From: Hysterangium stoloniferum | Taxonomy: Eukaryota; Basidiomycota; Agaricomycetes; Hysterangiales; Hysterangiaceae | Reading direction: 5' to 3' | NCBI GenBank assembly: GCA_015178975.1 | Contig: WHVD01000075.1 | Location: 62,001 to 126,000 of the forward strand | DNA: 64,000 nt | Shown here: piece after piece, positions 35,225 through 44,900 of the stretch | Layout: each line of letters begins with the position of its first letter | Numbering within the stretch: the stretch's first letter is position 1 | Made by a program: the position numbers and the translations under genes | The notes under the pieces: model-generated | Told to the model about the DNA's origin: nothing | Databases searched by the model: none | Seen by the model: only the letters and a program-made list of their open reading frames with translations

Positions 35225-36457
35225 ATGTTTGGACGGAAACAGCTGGCTACTCCCAAACCACCTACCGCGCTTCTTCCATTGCAACCTAAAACTAGGGACA
35301 AACAGAAAGCCACCATACCTCCCTCTACTCGTGCGCTTCGCAGTCGACCTTTGCCTAGCACTTCCGCCGATATCGAGCCTGACCCATTCGCCGAGTCTGA
35401 TTTTTCTGATTTCCTTTACACCCCTAGGTCGCAATCCACAATGTCTAATCCCATTCCCTTGGGCTCTGGCCCCCATCAGTGCTCCGACACAGCACACAAT
35501 CCTGACGAGATTCGTGCCCCTCCCCCCATCCCATCTGCCGTGCAGCCCCCACCGACAAACTCAGAGCTTTTTGCCATCCTCCAGAACATGGCTTTGCAAA
35601 TTGCATCTCTCCAGCAGCAACCTCAGCCTTCCGCCGCGCCACTCCAACCGCTTCCCCTTTCCCAGCCTGGCTCTGGTCCACCGCTACCCCCTCCCACCCA
35701 TGCCATCCCCCCGCAAGTCCCCTATGCTTTTCAACCCACCTCTCCGCCTTCAGCGATGGGCGGTTTCTTGCCTCCACCAGGGCATTCGAGCTCTGGTGCG
35801 TCATCTTCTTTGATCTCCCTTTTCCCCGATATCGAGGAGACGATGCTGCTGGCTATCATCCGGCATTCCTTCCGGCCCAATCAACTTGCTAAGCTGGACA
35901 CACGCATTCATACCAAGCCGAAAAAACCTACTTATGAGTTTCAGGATGGGGTATATGTGCAAGCAGAACGTGCATCAACAAAGGATTTTCCCAATTTTGA
36001 GTCCCTCTACTACCCTCTCTCACGTTACTTCGGCGTCCTCCACGCTCATGTGCTTTCGGGTCCCCCCTCTCCTTCGATAACTGCCTTTATCCTTGGCACT
36101 TCCAGCTACTTCTCTTTGCTCTGCTCCTGGTATTTGGAGTATGACTGGATGGCACTATTAAACTACCATTTCGCTTTTCACTCTAAGCGCTTGACCGAGA
36201 TGGCTAGGGGCGATTTCTCCCACTGGGGAGAACTGGATGCTTACCTTCAGGGTCAGTATCTTCTCGGCCACCCCCGCATTCGGCCAGGAAAGTCTTCCAC
36301 CCCTCGCGCTGCAAATGATACTTCGAAGTCTTCACCTTGCAGAGACTTCAATTACCGAAAGTGCCTTAGGGAGAAATGCTATTGGGTCCACAAATGCCAA
36401 CTTTGCGACAGTAGTGACCATGGGGCTTCCTCTTGCCCCTCTAAGAAGTCCACTTAG
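35225..36457 (+). CDS. Gag-like protein of the Ngaro-like element
   Basis: This is a 410-residue frame from ATG 35,225 to TAG 36,455-36,457. The N-terminal half is proline-rich and low complexity, with a short predicted helix ELFAILQNMALQIASLQ near residues 118-134. A middle globular part follows (SLFPDIEETMLLAIIRHSF, then CSWYLEYDWMALLNYHFAFH). The C-terminus has two zinc motifs, a CCCH type C-x7-C-x4-C-x3-H and a knuckle C-x2-C-x4-H-x4-C. This suits a nucleic-acid-binding capsid-like protein. The reading frame continues open after the TAG into RT, with no frame change, so gag and pol are separated by a single stop codon. Confidence 0.8.
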   Translation: MFGRKQLATPKPPTALLPLQPKTRDKQKATIPPSTRALRSRPLPSTSADIEPDPFAESDFSDFLYTPRSQSTMSNPIPLGSGPHQCSDTAHNPDEIRAPPPIPSAVQPPPTNSELFAILQNMALQIASLQQQPQPSAAPLQPLPLSQPGSGPPLPPPTHAIPPQVPYAFQPTSPPSAMGGFLPPPGHSSSGASSSLISLFPDIEETMLLAIIRHSFRPNQLAKLDTRIHTKPKKPTYEFQDGVYVQAERASTKDFPNFESLYYPLSRYFGVLHAHVLSGPPSPSITAFILGTSSYFSLLCSWYLEYDWMALLNYHFAFHSKRLTEMARGDFSHWGELDAYLQGQYLLGHPRIRPGKSSTPRAANDTSKSSPCRDFNYRKCLREKCYWVHKCQLCDSSDHGASSCPSKKST

Positions 36458-38593
36458 GGGTATGGCACGGTGGGGAAATTAACCTTGCCGTCTCCTCACC
36501 ATAGCCTTCTTGGCACGTCAATTACCCAGTCACCGGCTCACTCGTCCCTGCATCCCCTCCCTTTTCCTGATCTGTTTACTCCGCATTGCCTTCCACCTCT
36601 CCGCCCCAACTCTGACCCCCGTTGCAATCTTGTACCCTCATCTCCCCCAATGCTCCCCACCATTTCCTCCCCACTAAATTTGCAAGCATGGGACTTCCAT
36701 CTTCGGGACTACCCTGACCGCACATTTGTCACATCATTACTTCACATAATAAAACATGGTGCTCTTATTGGTTTTAATGGTGACGATCATGAGCAATATT
36801 GCAAAAACTTAGCATCGGCCTTTGAGCATCCGCAGGAAGTTTCTTCCTTTATTAACAAGCTTTTATTGAATTCGCATGCTGTGGGCCCGTTCCCCACTCA
36901 TCCCCTACCCCACTTCCGCTGCTCTCCTCTAGGAATCGCTACGCGTAAACGCAGCTCTAAACTCCGGCTCATCAACCACCTTTCATGGCCTCCATCGTCA
37001 TCGGTCAACCATGGGATTCCCGATTCTGAAGCCTCTATCACTTACGAATCCTTTGAAGCGGCACTTCAAGTCATTCGCCAATTCGGTCCTGGGACCCTTT
37101 TAGCTAAACTCGACCTTAAAGAAGCATTCCATCATATTCCGGTCGCTCCATCGCAATGGCATCTCCTCGGTTTCCACTGGGAAGATCATTTCTATCACGC
37201 GATAGTTCTTATTTTCGGCCTGCGTTCGGCCCCTTATATATTCAACCTGTTTGCCGAAGCCTTACACTGGATCATTGTGCGCCACATTCCAGCTGCTCTT
37301 CGCCACTATCTCGACGATTTCCTGCCCATATTTCGTCCTGGCACATCCCTACCCATTGCTAATGCCGCCATCGATTGGTGCCAAGCGCTTGGCCACCAAC
37401 TCGGCCTCTCATTTCAACATGAAAAAACTATCCGGCCATGTACAACACTAGAGTATCTAGGGTTAGAAATTGATACTATTGCCATGGAAGCACGTTTGCC
37501 CGCTACTAAACTGACCTATCTCCGCGAGATTCTCAGTGCTGCTATTATCGCCCCCACCTTTACATTGAAGCAAGTTCAGGAACTCATTGGGTTCCTCCAG
37601 TTCTCCGCGCAGGTTATCCCTCATGCTCGAGCATTCATCCGACGCCTTATCGACTTCTCTATGTCATTCACTTCTCCATTCTCGCGCCGCCACATACCGG
37701 CTTACGCTCGGAGTGATATTCGGTGGTGGCACACCTTCTCTCATGCCTGGAATGGCATTGCCATCATCCAACCATCCCTTCCAACACTGCATGTGTATAC
37801 TGATGCCAGTGGTCGAAAAGGCATTGGTGGTATATTTGGCAACCAATGGTATTCTGCACGCATACCTCGTCGCTTTCGTGAGCGCGATATCCAATTCAAG
37901 GAGATATACGCAGTTCTCCAGGCCATTACACGCTGGGGTTATCTTTGGTCCGGCCATCACATTGTGTTCCATGTTGATAACTCTGCCATTGTCGCTGCAC
38001 TCACACAGGGGACCACCAGAGCACGCTTTGCCATGTCCATTGTCCGTGATATTGCCATGCTAGCATCGTTTCTGAGATTCTCCTTCTCTTCCTCTTGGCT
38101 TTCGTCCGAGACGAATGCCCTTGCTGACTCTGCCTCTCGCTTTCAATATGCACGCTTATTTACTCTTAACCCTTCTTTGTGCCCACAGAACTGCTCGAAC
38201 AACCCCCGGCTCGTTGGTATCAGACGAACGCTCACCTCTCCCCACCGGTCGCCTTTTTCCTTTGGTATGGCCTCGCCAGCAGCACTAGACGAACATATAC
38301 CACGGGGCAACGTTCATTCATTGACTTCATCACCCTCCGCCCTCATCTCCTCAACCAGGATCGATCCTTCCTCCCATCCAACAAGAATGCTGTCGTTGAA
38401 TGGGTTGCCCATCTCGGGCTCACCAGGCGACTCAAAGCATCGACGATCAAGTCATACCTCGGTCACCTCAAGTCTCTCCACATCGACGCGGATCTCTCTT
38501 TCACAGCTGTCGAGGCTCCCCTCGTCCAGCGTGTCATCAGGGGCATCAAGCGCTATTTTGGCGAGTGTGCCCGTCATCCCGTTGCACCTATAA
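36458..38593 (+). CDS. Reverse transcriptase-RNase H of the Ngaro-like element
   Basis: The frame is open from the codon after the gag TAG to 38,593. The first ATG is at 36,650, about 64 codons in. RT motifs include LAKLDLKEAFHHIPV, FGLRSAPYIFNLFAEAL and the catalytic YLDDF. The RNase H domain follows, with VYTDASGRKGIGG, FKEIYAVLQAI, FHVDNSAIVAAL and NALADSASRF, so all four acidic residues are present. After about 38,165 the translation turns serine-rich and is the shadow of the recombinase frame, so the functional protein probably ends there. It would copy element RNA into DNA. It could be made by readthrough of the gag stop or from the internal ATG. Confidence 0.85.
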   Translation, partial: GYGTVGKLTLPSPHHSLLGTSITQSPAHSSLHPLPFPDLFTPHCLPPLRPNSDPRCNLVPSSPPMLPTISSPLNLQAWDFHLRDYPDRTFVTSLLHIIKHGALIGFNGDDHEQYCKNLASAFEHPQEVSSFINKLLLNSHAVGPFPTHPLPHFRCSPLGIATRKRSSKLRLINHLSWPPSSSVNHGIPDSEASITYESFEAALQVIRQFGPGTLLAKLDLKEAFHHIPVAPSQWHLLGFHWEDHFYHAIVLIFGLRSAPYIFNLFAEALHWIIVRHIPAALRHYLDDFLPIFRPGTSLPIANAAIDWCQALGHQLGLSFQHEKTIRPCTTLEYLGLEIDTIAMEARLPATKLTYLREILSAAIIAPTFTLKQVQELIGFLQFSAQVIPHARAFIRRLIDFSMSFTSPFSRRHIPAYARSDIRWWHTFSHAWNGIAIIQPSLPTLHVYTDASGRKGIGGIFGNQWYSARIPRRFRERDIQFKEIYAVLQAITRWGYLWSGHHIVFHVDNSAIVAALTQGTTRARFAMSIVRDIAMLASFLRFSFSSSWLSSETNALADSASRFQYARLFTLNPSLCPQNCSNNPRLVGIRRTLTSPHRSPFSFGMASPAALDEHIPRGNVHSLTSSPSALISSTRIDPSSHPTRMLSLNGLPISGSPGDSKHRRSSHTSVTSSLSTSTRISLSQLSRLPSSSVSSGASSAILASVPVIPLHL

Positions 38594-39264
38594 CCCTTCC
38601 TATTCTCCAACGCCTCATTAGGTTCTCCCTCCCACACTCGTCCATTCATGCTGCAACGATCGACGCAGCCATTAAACTGGCTTTCGCAGGTTTCTTACGC
38701 TGTGGCGAATTCACCGTGAAAGGGAGTAAATTTAAAACCTTTGATCCTTCTGCTCACTTGACCAGAAGCGCCATTTCTTTCTTGCCTACTTTCGAGAACC
38801 CCTCCCACATTACTATCACTTTCCCTGCCTCCAAAACTGACCCCTTTCGGAAGGGCATCACCACTTATGTTGCCACCGTGGCTGCCGCCACTTGTGCCGT
38901 GCATGCCCTCCGATACCTTTTTATTGCAGACCCACGCCCTCCTAATTCACCCCTATTTTGCAATGACGATGGATCCCCCCTTCAGTATTCTCTCTTCGTG
39001 TCTTCTCTCCGATCCCTCCTCCACACCGCTGGTTTCGATCCTACCGACTTCGCGGGTCACTCCTTTCGGAGGGGCGCCGCTTCTTCCGCTGCTGAAGCAG
39101 GGTTTACTGATTACGAAATTCAACTGATGGGGCGCTGGCGCAGTGACGCCTACAAACTTTACATTGAGTCCTCCTGCACACGCATTCTTAACCTCTCTGC
39201 TAGGCTTCATTGGGCCGTTCCCACCGCTCAACCTCCCGGTCCGCTGGACCTTCGTCTCACTTAA
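38170..39264 (+). CDS. Tyrosine recombinase of the Ngaro-like element
   Basis: This frame opens at 38,170, directly after a stop, and overlaps the RT frame by about 420 nt in the -1 phase. An N-terminal SAM-like region (YGLASSTRRTYTTGQRSFID, then STIKSYLGHLKSLH) precedes the catalytic domain, with the first Arg in FAGFLRCGEFT, then GHSFRRGAASSA (the H-x-x-R box), LMGRWRSDAYKLYIE and the nucleophile Tyr in YKLYI. All R-H-R-Y elements appear present. There is no ATG before the late LMGRW methionine, so the protein must come from frameshifting, splicing (a cttctttgtgcccacag acceptor-like stretch ends at 38,188) or non-AUG initiation. It would integrate the circular intermediate. Confidence 0.85.
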   Translation, partial: PFFVPTELLEQPPARWYQTNAHLSPPVAFFLWYGLASSTRRTYTTGQRSFIDFITLRPHLLNQDRSFLPSNKNAVVEWVAHLGLTRRLKASTIKSYLGHLKSLHIDADLSFTAVEAPLVQRVIRGIKRYFGECARHPVAPITLPILQRLIRFSLPHSSIHAATIDAAIKLAFAGFLRCGEFTVKGSKFKTFDPSAHLTRSAISFLPTFENPSHITITFPASKTDPFRKGITTYVATVAAATCAVHALRYLFIADPRPPNSPLFCNDDGSPLQYSLFVSSLRSLLHTAGFDPTDFAGHSFRRGAASSAAEAGFTDYEIQLMGRWRSDAYKLYIESSCTRILNLSARLHWAVPTAQPPGPLDLRLT

Positions 39265-39270
39265 CCATTT

Positions 39271-39372
39271 GGCTTGAGCACGGCCCGATTTATTTCTGGT
39301 CGCGCAAAAGAGCGGTGGCGACGCAATAGACTCTATTTGCTCGCCCAAACTCACGAACGAACGCCAGAGATG
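39271..39372 (+). repeat. Split direct repeat B1
   Basis: 102 bp from ggcttgagcacggcccg to gccagagatg, identical by eye to B2. It starts just after the recombinase stop and runs into A2. Confidence 0.9.
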
Positions 39373-39662
39373 ATTTGGACAAAAATAATTTGTCCACGTT
39401 CTCTGAAGGAGGCACGTGATATCGACAACAATGCTCGATCACTTTTTACGCCACTCATCGTTCTTTTGTTCCCTTTTCTCTTTGTTCTCTCTCATTGTTC
39501 TTTATCCTATATATCCCGCATTCCTAGTTCCACACTCCCCATCTCGTCTCGTCTCAATTCCGCACTCGATAGGTACTTGTTTTCCCTTTCTCGCATCTCG
39601 TCTCGTCTCAATTCCGCACTCGATAGTCTTCAAAGACTTCGAGTTCTGCTTATATTTTCGCA
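39371..39662 (+). repeat. Split direct repeat A2
   Basis: 292-bp copy of A1. The B1-A2 junction reproduces what a circular intermediate would look like and contains the second copy of the palindromic site (39,377-39,395). Confidence 0.9.
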
Positions 39663-39711
39663 CCCGCCCTTCCTCTTACCCTATTTACGCTGCATGTATT
39701 TCGCTTCCGCC

Positions 39712-39813
39712 GGCTTGAGCACGGCCCGATTTATTTCTGGTCGCGCAAAAGAGCGGTGGCGACGCAATAGACTCTATTTGCTCGCCCAAACTCACGAACG
39801 AACGCCAGAGATG
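39712..39813 (+). repeat. Split direct repeat B2
   Basis: Copy of B1 forming the right end of the element; 49 bp of unique sequence separate it from A2. Flanking remnant sequence resumes at 39,814. Confidence 0.9.
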
Positions 39814-41660
39814 CATGTTACAGTGATGGAAATTTTTATAAATCTATCTGTCTGAATATCTCCTTTGCATTTATCTCTGCGTTATACAACTCCAGTCTGT
39901 CTGAGAAACCTTTCTCATCGCTGGCAACAATGTACAGGCGGACTTGAGGATCACTTGTCCCGAGTATGGAAGAGACGTACAATCTATGTACTATTATATG
40001 CTCCTGACCGGGATGGCTTTTCTACACTCCCTGTGGCTACTCAAATGGGTGGGCAATTTTCTAGCTATTCGTCTACCACGCCAATCGGTACTAACAGCTC
40101 AGTTCAGGGTACCGTAGAGTCAGAACAAAACAGGCCTTTTTCTGCTATCCAGAAACACACAGGTCTTATATGGGACCTGCGTCCCAAAATAGTAGCAGTC
40201 CCAGCTGAAAAACCCAACGCAACCATGGAGTTGATTCGCCAGTGGTGCACGTTTCACGCCAAATATTGCAGAGAGGTTGCATGGGAAGCTGGTTCATGTC
40301 TTGTCCATTTTACCATGGATCCGGCCATTTGTACGCTCGATTTCAATATTGGCAAACAGTTTCCATGCCGACAAGCAAAGTTGGTCCTCCATGCGGCGGT
40401 TGTAGTAGATCTTTCATGATACAGTATGTTTTGAAACACCTACCGAACGAGCTACCAGTCTTCCAACGTGGTAGACATCGGCTGGTAGCACATCCTTTGG
40501 GCTAGGTGTGGTAGTGGACGACCACTAGGCCCTATGGCGTATGGAAATGAGCACCCGGCCTCAGAGTGGGTGCACGGTGCCTATGTGACATTGATTAGGC
40601 AGAAGCTGTGGTGGTAGAGATGGGTGTAAAAAGTGGCACTGCGACTGGGCATATTTCGAAGCCAGCACCCAATAACAGCCAATTTTCCAGACGCAGTCGG
40701 ACAACAGCAGAGCCATAGCAGTAATGAACAAGGGCCGGTCTCACAGTGCGGAGACAAACAACTTCAAAGAGATTTATAAACTAATGACGATAAACCGGAT
40801 ACAGTTGAGGACTGAATATGTCGCCTCAAGGGACAACATAGTGGGCGCCCTATTTCAAGGTTACATTTCCGACTTCCTCGGAGGCTTCCCGGACGCGAAG
40901 AGATGTGCTACGACGAGCATTCCCGGGCACCCAGAGCATCAGATTCAATCATGGTAGCATAGAGCCTAGTCACTGCACCATATGTCCCACGGACATCTTC
41001 CTCTAGCCATTTTCACCTAGCGCCTTCAGTCCTTAGGCCGCCTTGCAGAGCGGACAAAAGGTTGTTCAAGTGACGAAGTGTCAACACTTTACTGCCACCA
41101 GCAACAATCGGTCACATAGTGCTGAACTTGATGACGTCCATTGTCTCTGAATCATCCCTGTGTGACGCAGGTCAGGTGGTTACGACGGGCTGGTTTGCGT
41201 AAATTCCATATTTTCTGCGACATTTCTCAATTCCAGAGGTAGAACATCCATCTGTCGGCATCCTTCAACGTGTTGCATCCCTTTGCACTGTGGGTGGCAG
41301 CAGATCTCTCATGTGTCGGAGATGATCTGACTGTGGGAACACCTTTCAAAACCACCCCCACCAGTGTCACCAAAAAGTGCTTGTTGGCAATTCCAAGTGT
41401 GGGACATTGCGCAAGGCTGGGGACCTCCTCTATCGGACGATGAGAGAACCAGAATCGACTGGTCACTAAGAGGCCTGGAACACTTGCTAGGGCCTCCTTG
41501 GCCCAGGAATGTTAAAAATGCTATTCACACTGAAAACGACCTCGAACTTGAACAATCCATTTGATGCTTGCATATGCGCAGTAGCTGCTTGTGCATTCTT
41601 TATGCGTTTCGGAGCGGTCACAGTGCCAGTCAGATCTCGTTTCAATGAAACGCAATGATT
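39814..41660 (+). mobile_element. Decayed YR-retroelement remnant 5, right part (longest 3' end)
   Basis: This continues the interrupted remnant. The RT part is at 40,130-40,420 (KHTGLIWDLRPKIVAVPAEK), RNase H at 40,724-40,957 (TEYVASRDNIVGALFQGY), and the recombinase-like start is near 41,190. Unlike the other remnants it does not stop at the cctttcaaaac breakpoint: it continues through WDIAQGWGPPLSDDERTRID, WSLRGLEHL and, in another frame, NPFDACICAVAACAF and MRFGAVTVPVRSRFNE, which match the middle and catalytic start of mushroom tyrosine recombinases. This supports calling the remnant family a YR retroelement. It ends near 41,660, before the transcription-factor 3' flank. Confidence 0.65.
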
Positions 41661-41939
41661 TCTTTCTTAAATTGCCTCTACTGTACATTTCTGTCGCCTG
41701 ATTGTTTGTCTGCTCGCAACTTGTTGGGACATCGTGACAATCGATATATGTATTATAGGGTAGCATACATAGAGATGGCAGAATCGAGAGATGTACGTAA
41801 GATCATAGCAGGAAGAAGAATGAGAGACATACAACAAAGCGTTAGGCAAAACCATGTCAGAACGAAGCAGAGCAGATAGTAGCAGGGAGAAATGAAAACA
41901 AAAAATCGACAAGATATAAGAGAATGGAATAGGGGGATT
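41661..41939. other. 3' flank of the intact transcription factor
   Basis: AT-rich sequence downstream of the stop codon, probably including the 3' UTR. No gene is seen. Confidence 0.4.
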
Positions 41940-44900
41940 TCAATAACTCTGCTGTGGCGTTCCCTCGAAAATCAGCGCACTCTCCTGGCCAAGGGGCAAC
42001 AGCTCGTTACCAGGCCATCTGAATCCTGGCATGAGCACGCTGTTCGACCACTGGTCGTTCGACACCGCAATCATCGTCGCCAACATCTCATCGTCACACA
42101 GATCCATCGGATCATAATCCACCACCCCCCCTGCGGCCGCAGCTGTCACGGACCCCGAGCCCGTCGTCGAACCCGTGTCAGTCCAGAAGTCCCACCCGTG
42201 CGAGGAGCCATATTGCTCTACATCTGGCGTGGGAATGGATGACTGTCTGCTTGAGAAGGAGTTGGCAGGTGTGTGGGGCGGTTGGACGAGGTCGGAGACT
42301 GGCGAAGTATGACCACTGGTTGAGAGGAATACAGGGCTTTGTGAGGATATGTCCGTGTCGTGGGATGCCACCGCATACTGATGTCGTTGCTTTTGTTTTT
42401 GGACGGGAACAGGGGGTACTTTGACGGTTACAAATCTGAGTTGCCCGTGTAAAAATTTAGCATATAGTTTCGGGGTGTGTCTTTCGTCGATGGAAGCTTT
42501 TGGCGAGGCGAGCACGTCTACGAACCCAGTGACAAGGGTTACGATCCGCTTGCGGGATTCCTCATCAAGCAATGTCGCAAATTCGGGACGAAGCATCTAT
42601 ACATCCCAGTTATTCAGTCGAAAACAGAGCACCAAAGGGAAACAGCGTACCTTCAATAAAAATGCACTACAAAAACCTCCCATCACAAAGAAACAATCCG
42701 GAGCGTACTTTAAGAAACCACTCGGGGCATATACTTCACTAAGATGACGCACGACCGCCATGGCCGATTGCAGACACTACAGAGTCACCAGATCAATACC
42801 TGGTCAATCTCGCAGACGCACAAGCATACATACCTTGGCAAAGAACATATCGCCTGGCTCTAGACCATGACGCTTCCATGCATCCTCAAACCCGAACGAG
42901 TACATAACCAGACGCATGTAATTTTCAAATACAGGAACACCTTCGAGACGGACGAAGTTGGCAGGGTCTGAACAAAAGAAAAGGAAGGTTAAATGATGCT
43001 ACACCATAGTTAGAGCCATGGTGGCACATACCATTCCTATCCGACTCATTCTCATAACTCCACTTAACACTATCGTGCCAGCCCCTGATCTCCGCCTCAG
43101 TAGTCTCCGTGATAGCACGGAAATCAGGGCTCTATAGAAATTCGATGGTAAATCATTATTGCATAAAGACACCTTGAAAATCAAAACACGCACAGATCCA
43201 CTTGGTGTATGAATACTCTCATGGAACCTCGATACGATCTTCAGCAATTCGGTATACGCAACGAGATGGACGTCGTAGGGGTGATTATATCTAGAATACA
43301 TCATAGTATCAGCAAAATACCCAAGACTATTCAAGAGTCTACTTACTTGCTCCCCCGATACCAAGCCTTTGCACCTCTAATGGCCTCATCCTCCTGTATA
43401 CCCGTCGGCTTCCCCCATTGCGTCGAACTCGAGCGATCGACATTAAAGCAGTTTAACCACGTCCGCGCACGGTTCAGCCTCTCGCGCTCATGTCGCTCTG
43501 AGAGGGGCGCACTACTCGGGAACGCGGAGCGATTCAGGTTGAGGTCTGTTGCTATCCTGATTTCATACAAAAATCATCAGCATCACGATCAAGGTGAGAA
43601 AGTAACAGGAGAGGAATGAAAGTAAGCAAAAGAAAAGAAAAGAAGCCCAACTAACCGACTAGCCAATCCTCCATAAAACCAACTCCTATCCTCCTCCCAC
43701 CTCCTCGCAGGAAGACCATATACACTCATGAGCAGATATGCCTGAGCCATCTCAACGCTCTTCACGCCGTCGACGAAAGCTGCTGCTGCTGCGTGTTTAG
43801 CAAAGTACATGGCGATTCTATGGAGTCCTGGGCGAGAGGGGAGATAGCGAGATGAGATCGCTAGTACTGTTCATGAAGTTAGCATGTTTCCACGAGTTTT
43901 ATTATAAAGAAGGCTGGAAGGGGAACAAATGGGAAAGGACTTACCAACTGTGAATAGGAAGGGGTCCCGCTCGTAGACGTTTTGGATAGTGTGGAGAACA
44001 GGGTCTAAGATGGATACGAAGGGCTGGCAAATAGTAACAAACACTATAAACATCCGTCGCTGGAAAGGAAGAAGAATAAACACTGCTTACGCTAACATAT
44101 TTGAAAAATCTACCATCATTGGAAAAGAAAGAGTTAGCACCGAATATCGAAAAAACCACAAGCCACTCACATGTCAAACAACTCCTTTGCGGTCTCCCAA
44201 TCCACCAACCCAGTGGCAAGAATAGCGGGTGGGGCAGCGCGCGTGTTTAAGACCCTTCTTAGTGCGAGGTTGGAGGTAGGCCCTGGGGCGAAGTAATCTG
44301 TCGAGGCGATACCGAATTTTTCGGTGGTCGCAGATTCCGATTCTGTTTCAACGTCGTCTTCGTCATGTTCGATGTCCGAGTCTTCATCATACGTAGCGGG
44401 GCGTTTCAGCCTAGACTCGGAAGCTTCTTCACTTTTTATTGATGATGATGACGACGATGATGTTGAAGAACCGGGTTTTGAAACGACACAGGCCCCTTCG
44501 AGACTAAGCCGTGCAAGCATACCCATCGGTGCAGATCGAGAGGGAAGCGTGTGTGGGTGGAGGTGAGCGGTGGAGGGGAGAGGTTTTATCGCACGTGAGA
44601 GGCAACTTTGTCCATCTCCAGCTTGGTGTTTTTGTTCCTGAGACTCTCCGTCGTCCTCACCTACAATCTCCTTCCACTTCCTCTCAAACTCTTCATCCCA
44701 AGGACCCTCCTCATCACTCCCCTCTCCGTCACTACTCCACTCATCATCACTATCACCATCTTCTCCGCTCTTTTCACGCGCCCTCTCCCTCTCACGCATC
44801 CCCAATACCGAGGTCACACCACCACCCGCATTCTTCGTCTTCACCCCACCCTTCTCAAGCGCCATCAACGCCGCCCTCTCAACTTGTCCTAACACAGCCC

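Larger units (their letters stand above)
34917..39813 (+). mobile_element. Complete Ngaro-like tyrosine-recombinase retrotransposon
   Basis: This 4,897-bp element has the split-direct-repeat layout A1-genes-B1-A2-B2: A1 34,917-35,208, B1 39,271-39,372, A2 39,371-39,662 and B2 39,712-39,813. By eye, A1 and A2 agree over 292 bp and B1 and B2 over 102 bp. It encodes gag, RT-RNase H and a tyrosine recombinase in that order, the organisation of the Ngaro/PAT branch of the DIRS order. Insertion was into remnant 5: the flanks (cagacgcatgatc and catgttacagtgatgg) are nearly adjacent in the other remnants, giving an empty-site comparison that suggests about 15-20 bp of target was lost and that there is no target duplication, as expected for recombinase insertion. 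Identical repeats and long open frames suggest recent activity. Confidence 0.9.

Noticed and set aside
38170-38593. C-terminal extension of the reverse transcriptase
   Set aside because: The serine-rich translation is the out-of-phase reading of the recombinase gene; the RNase H domain already ends near 38,165.
34923-39395. Long terminal repeats of a Ty3 or copia element
   Set aside because: The repeats are arranged A1-B1-A2-B2 and the third gene is a tyrosine recombinase, not a DDE integrase, so this is not an LTR element.
39814-41360. Remnants as copies of the Ngaro-like element
   Set aside because: RNase H and recombinase segments differ clearly from those encoded at 36,458-39,264, so they belong to another family.
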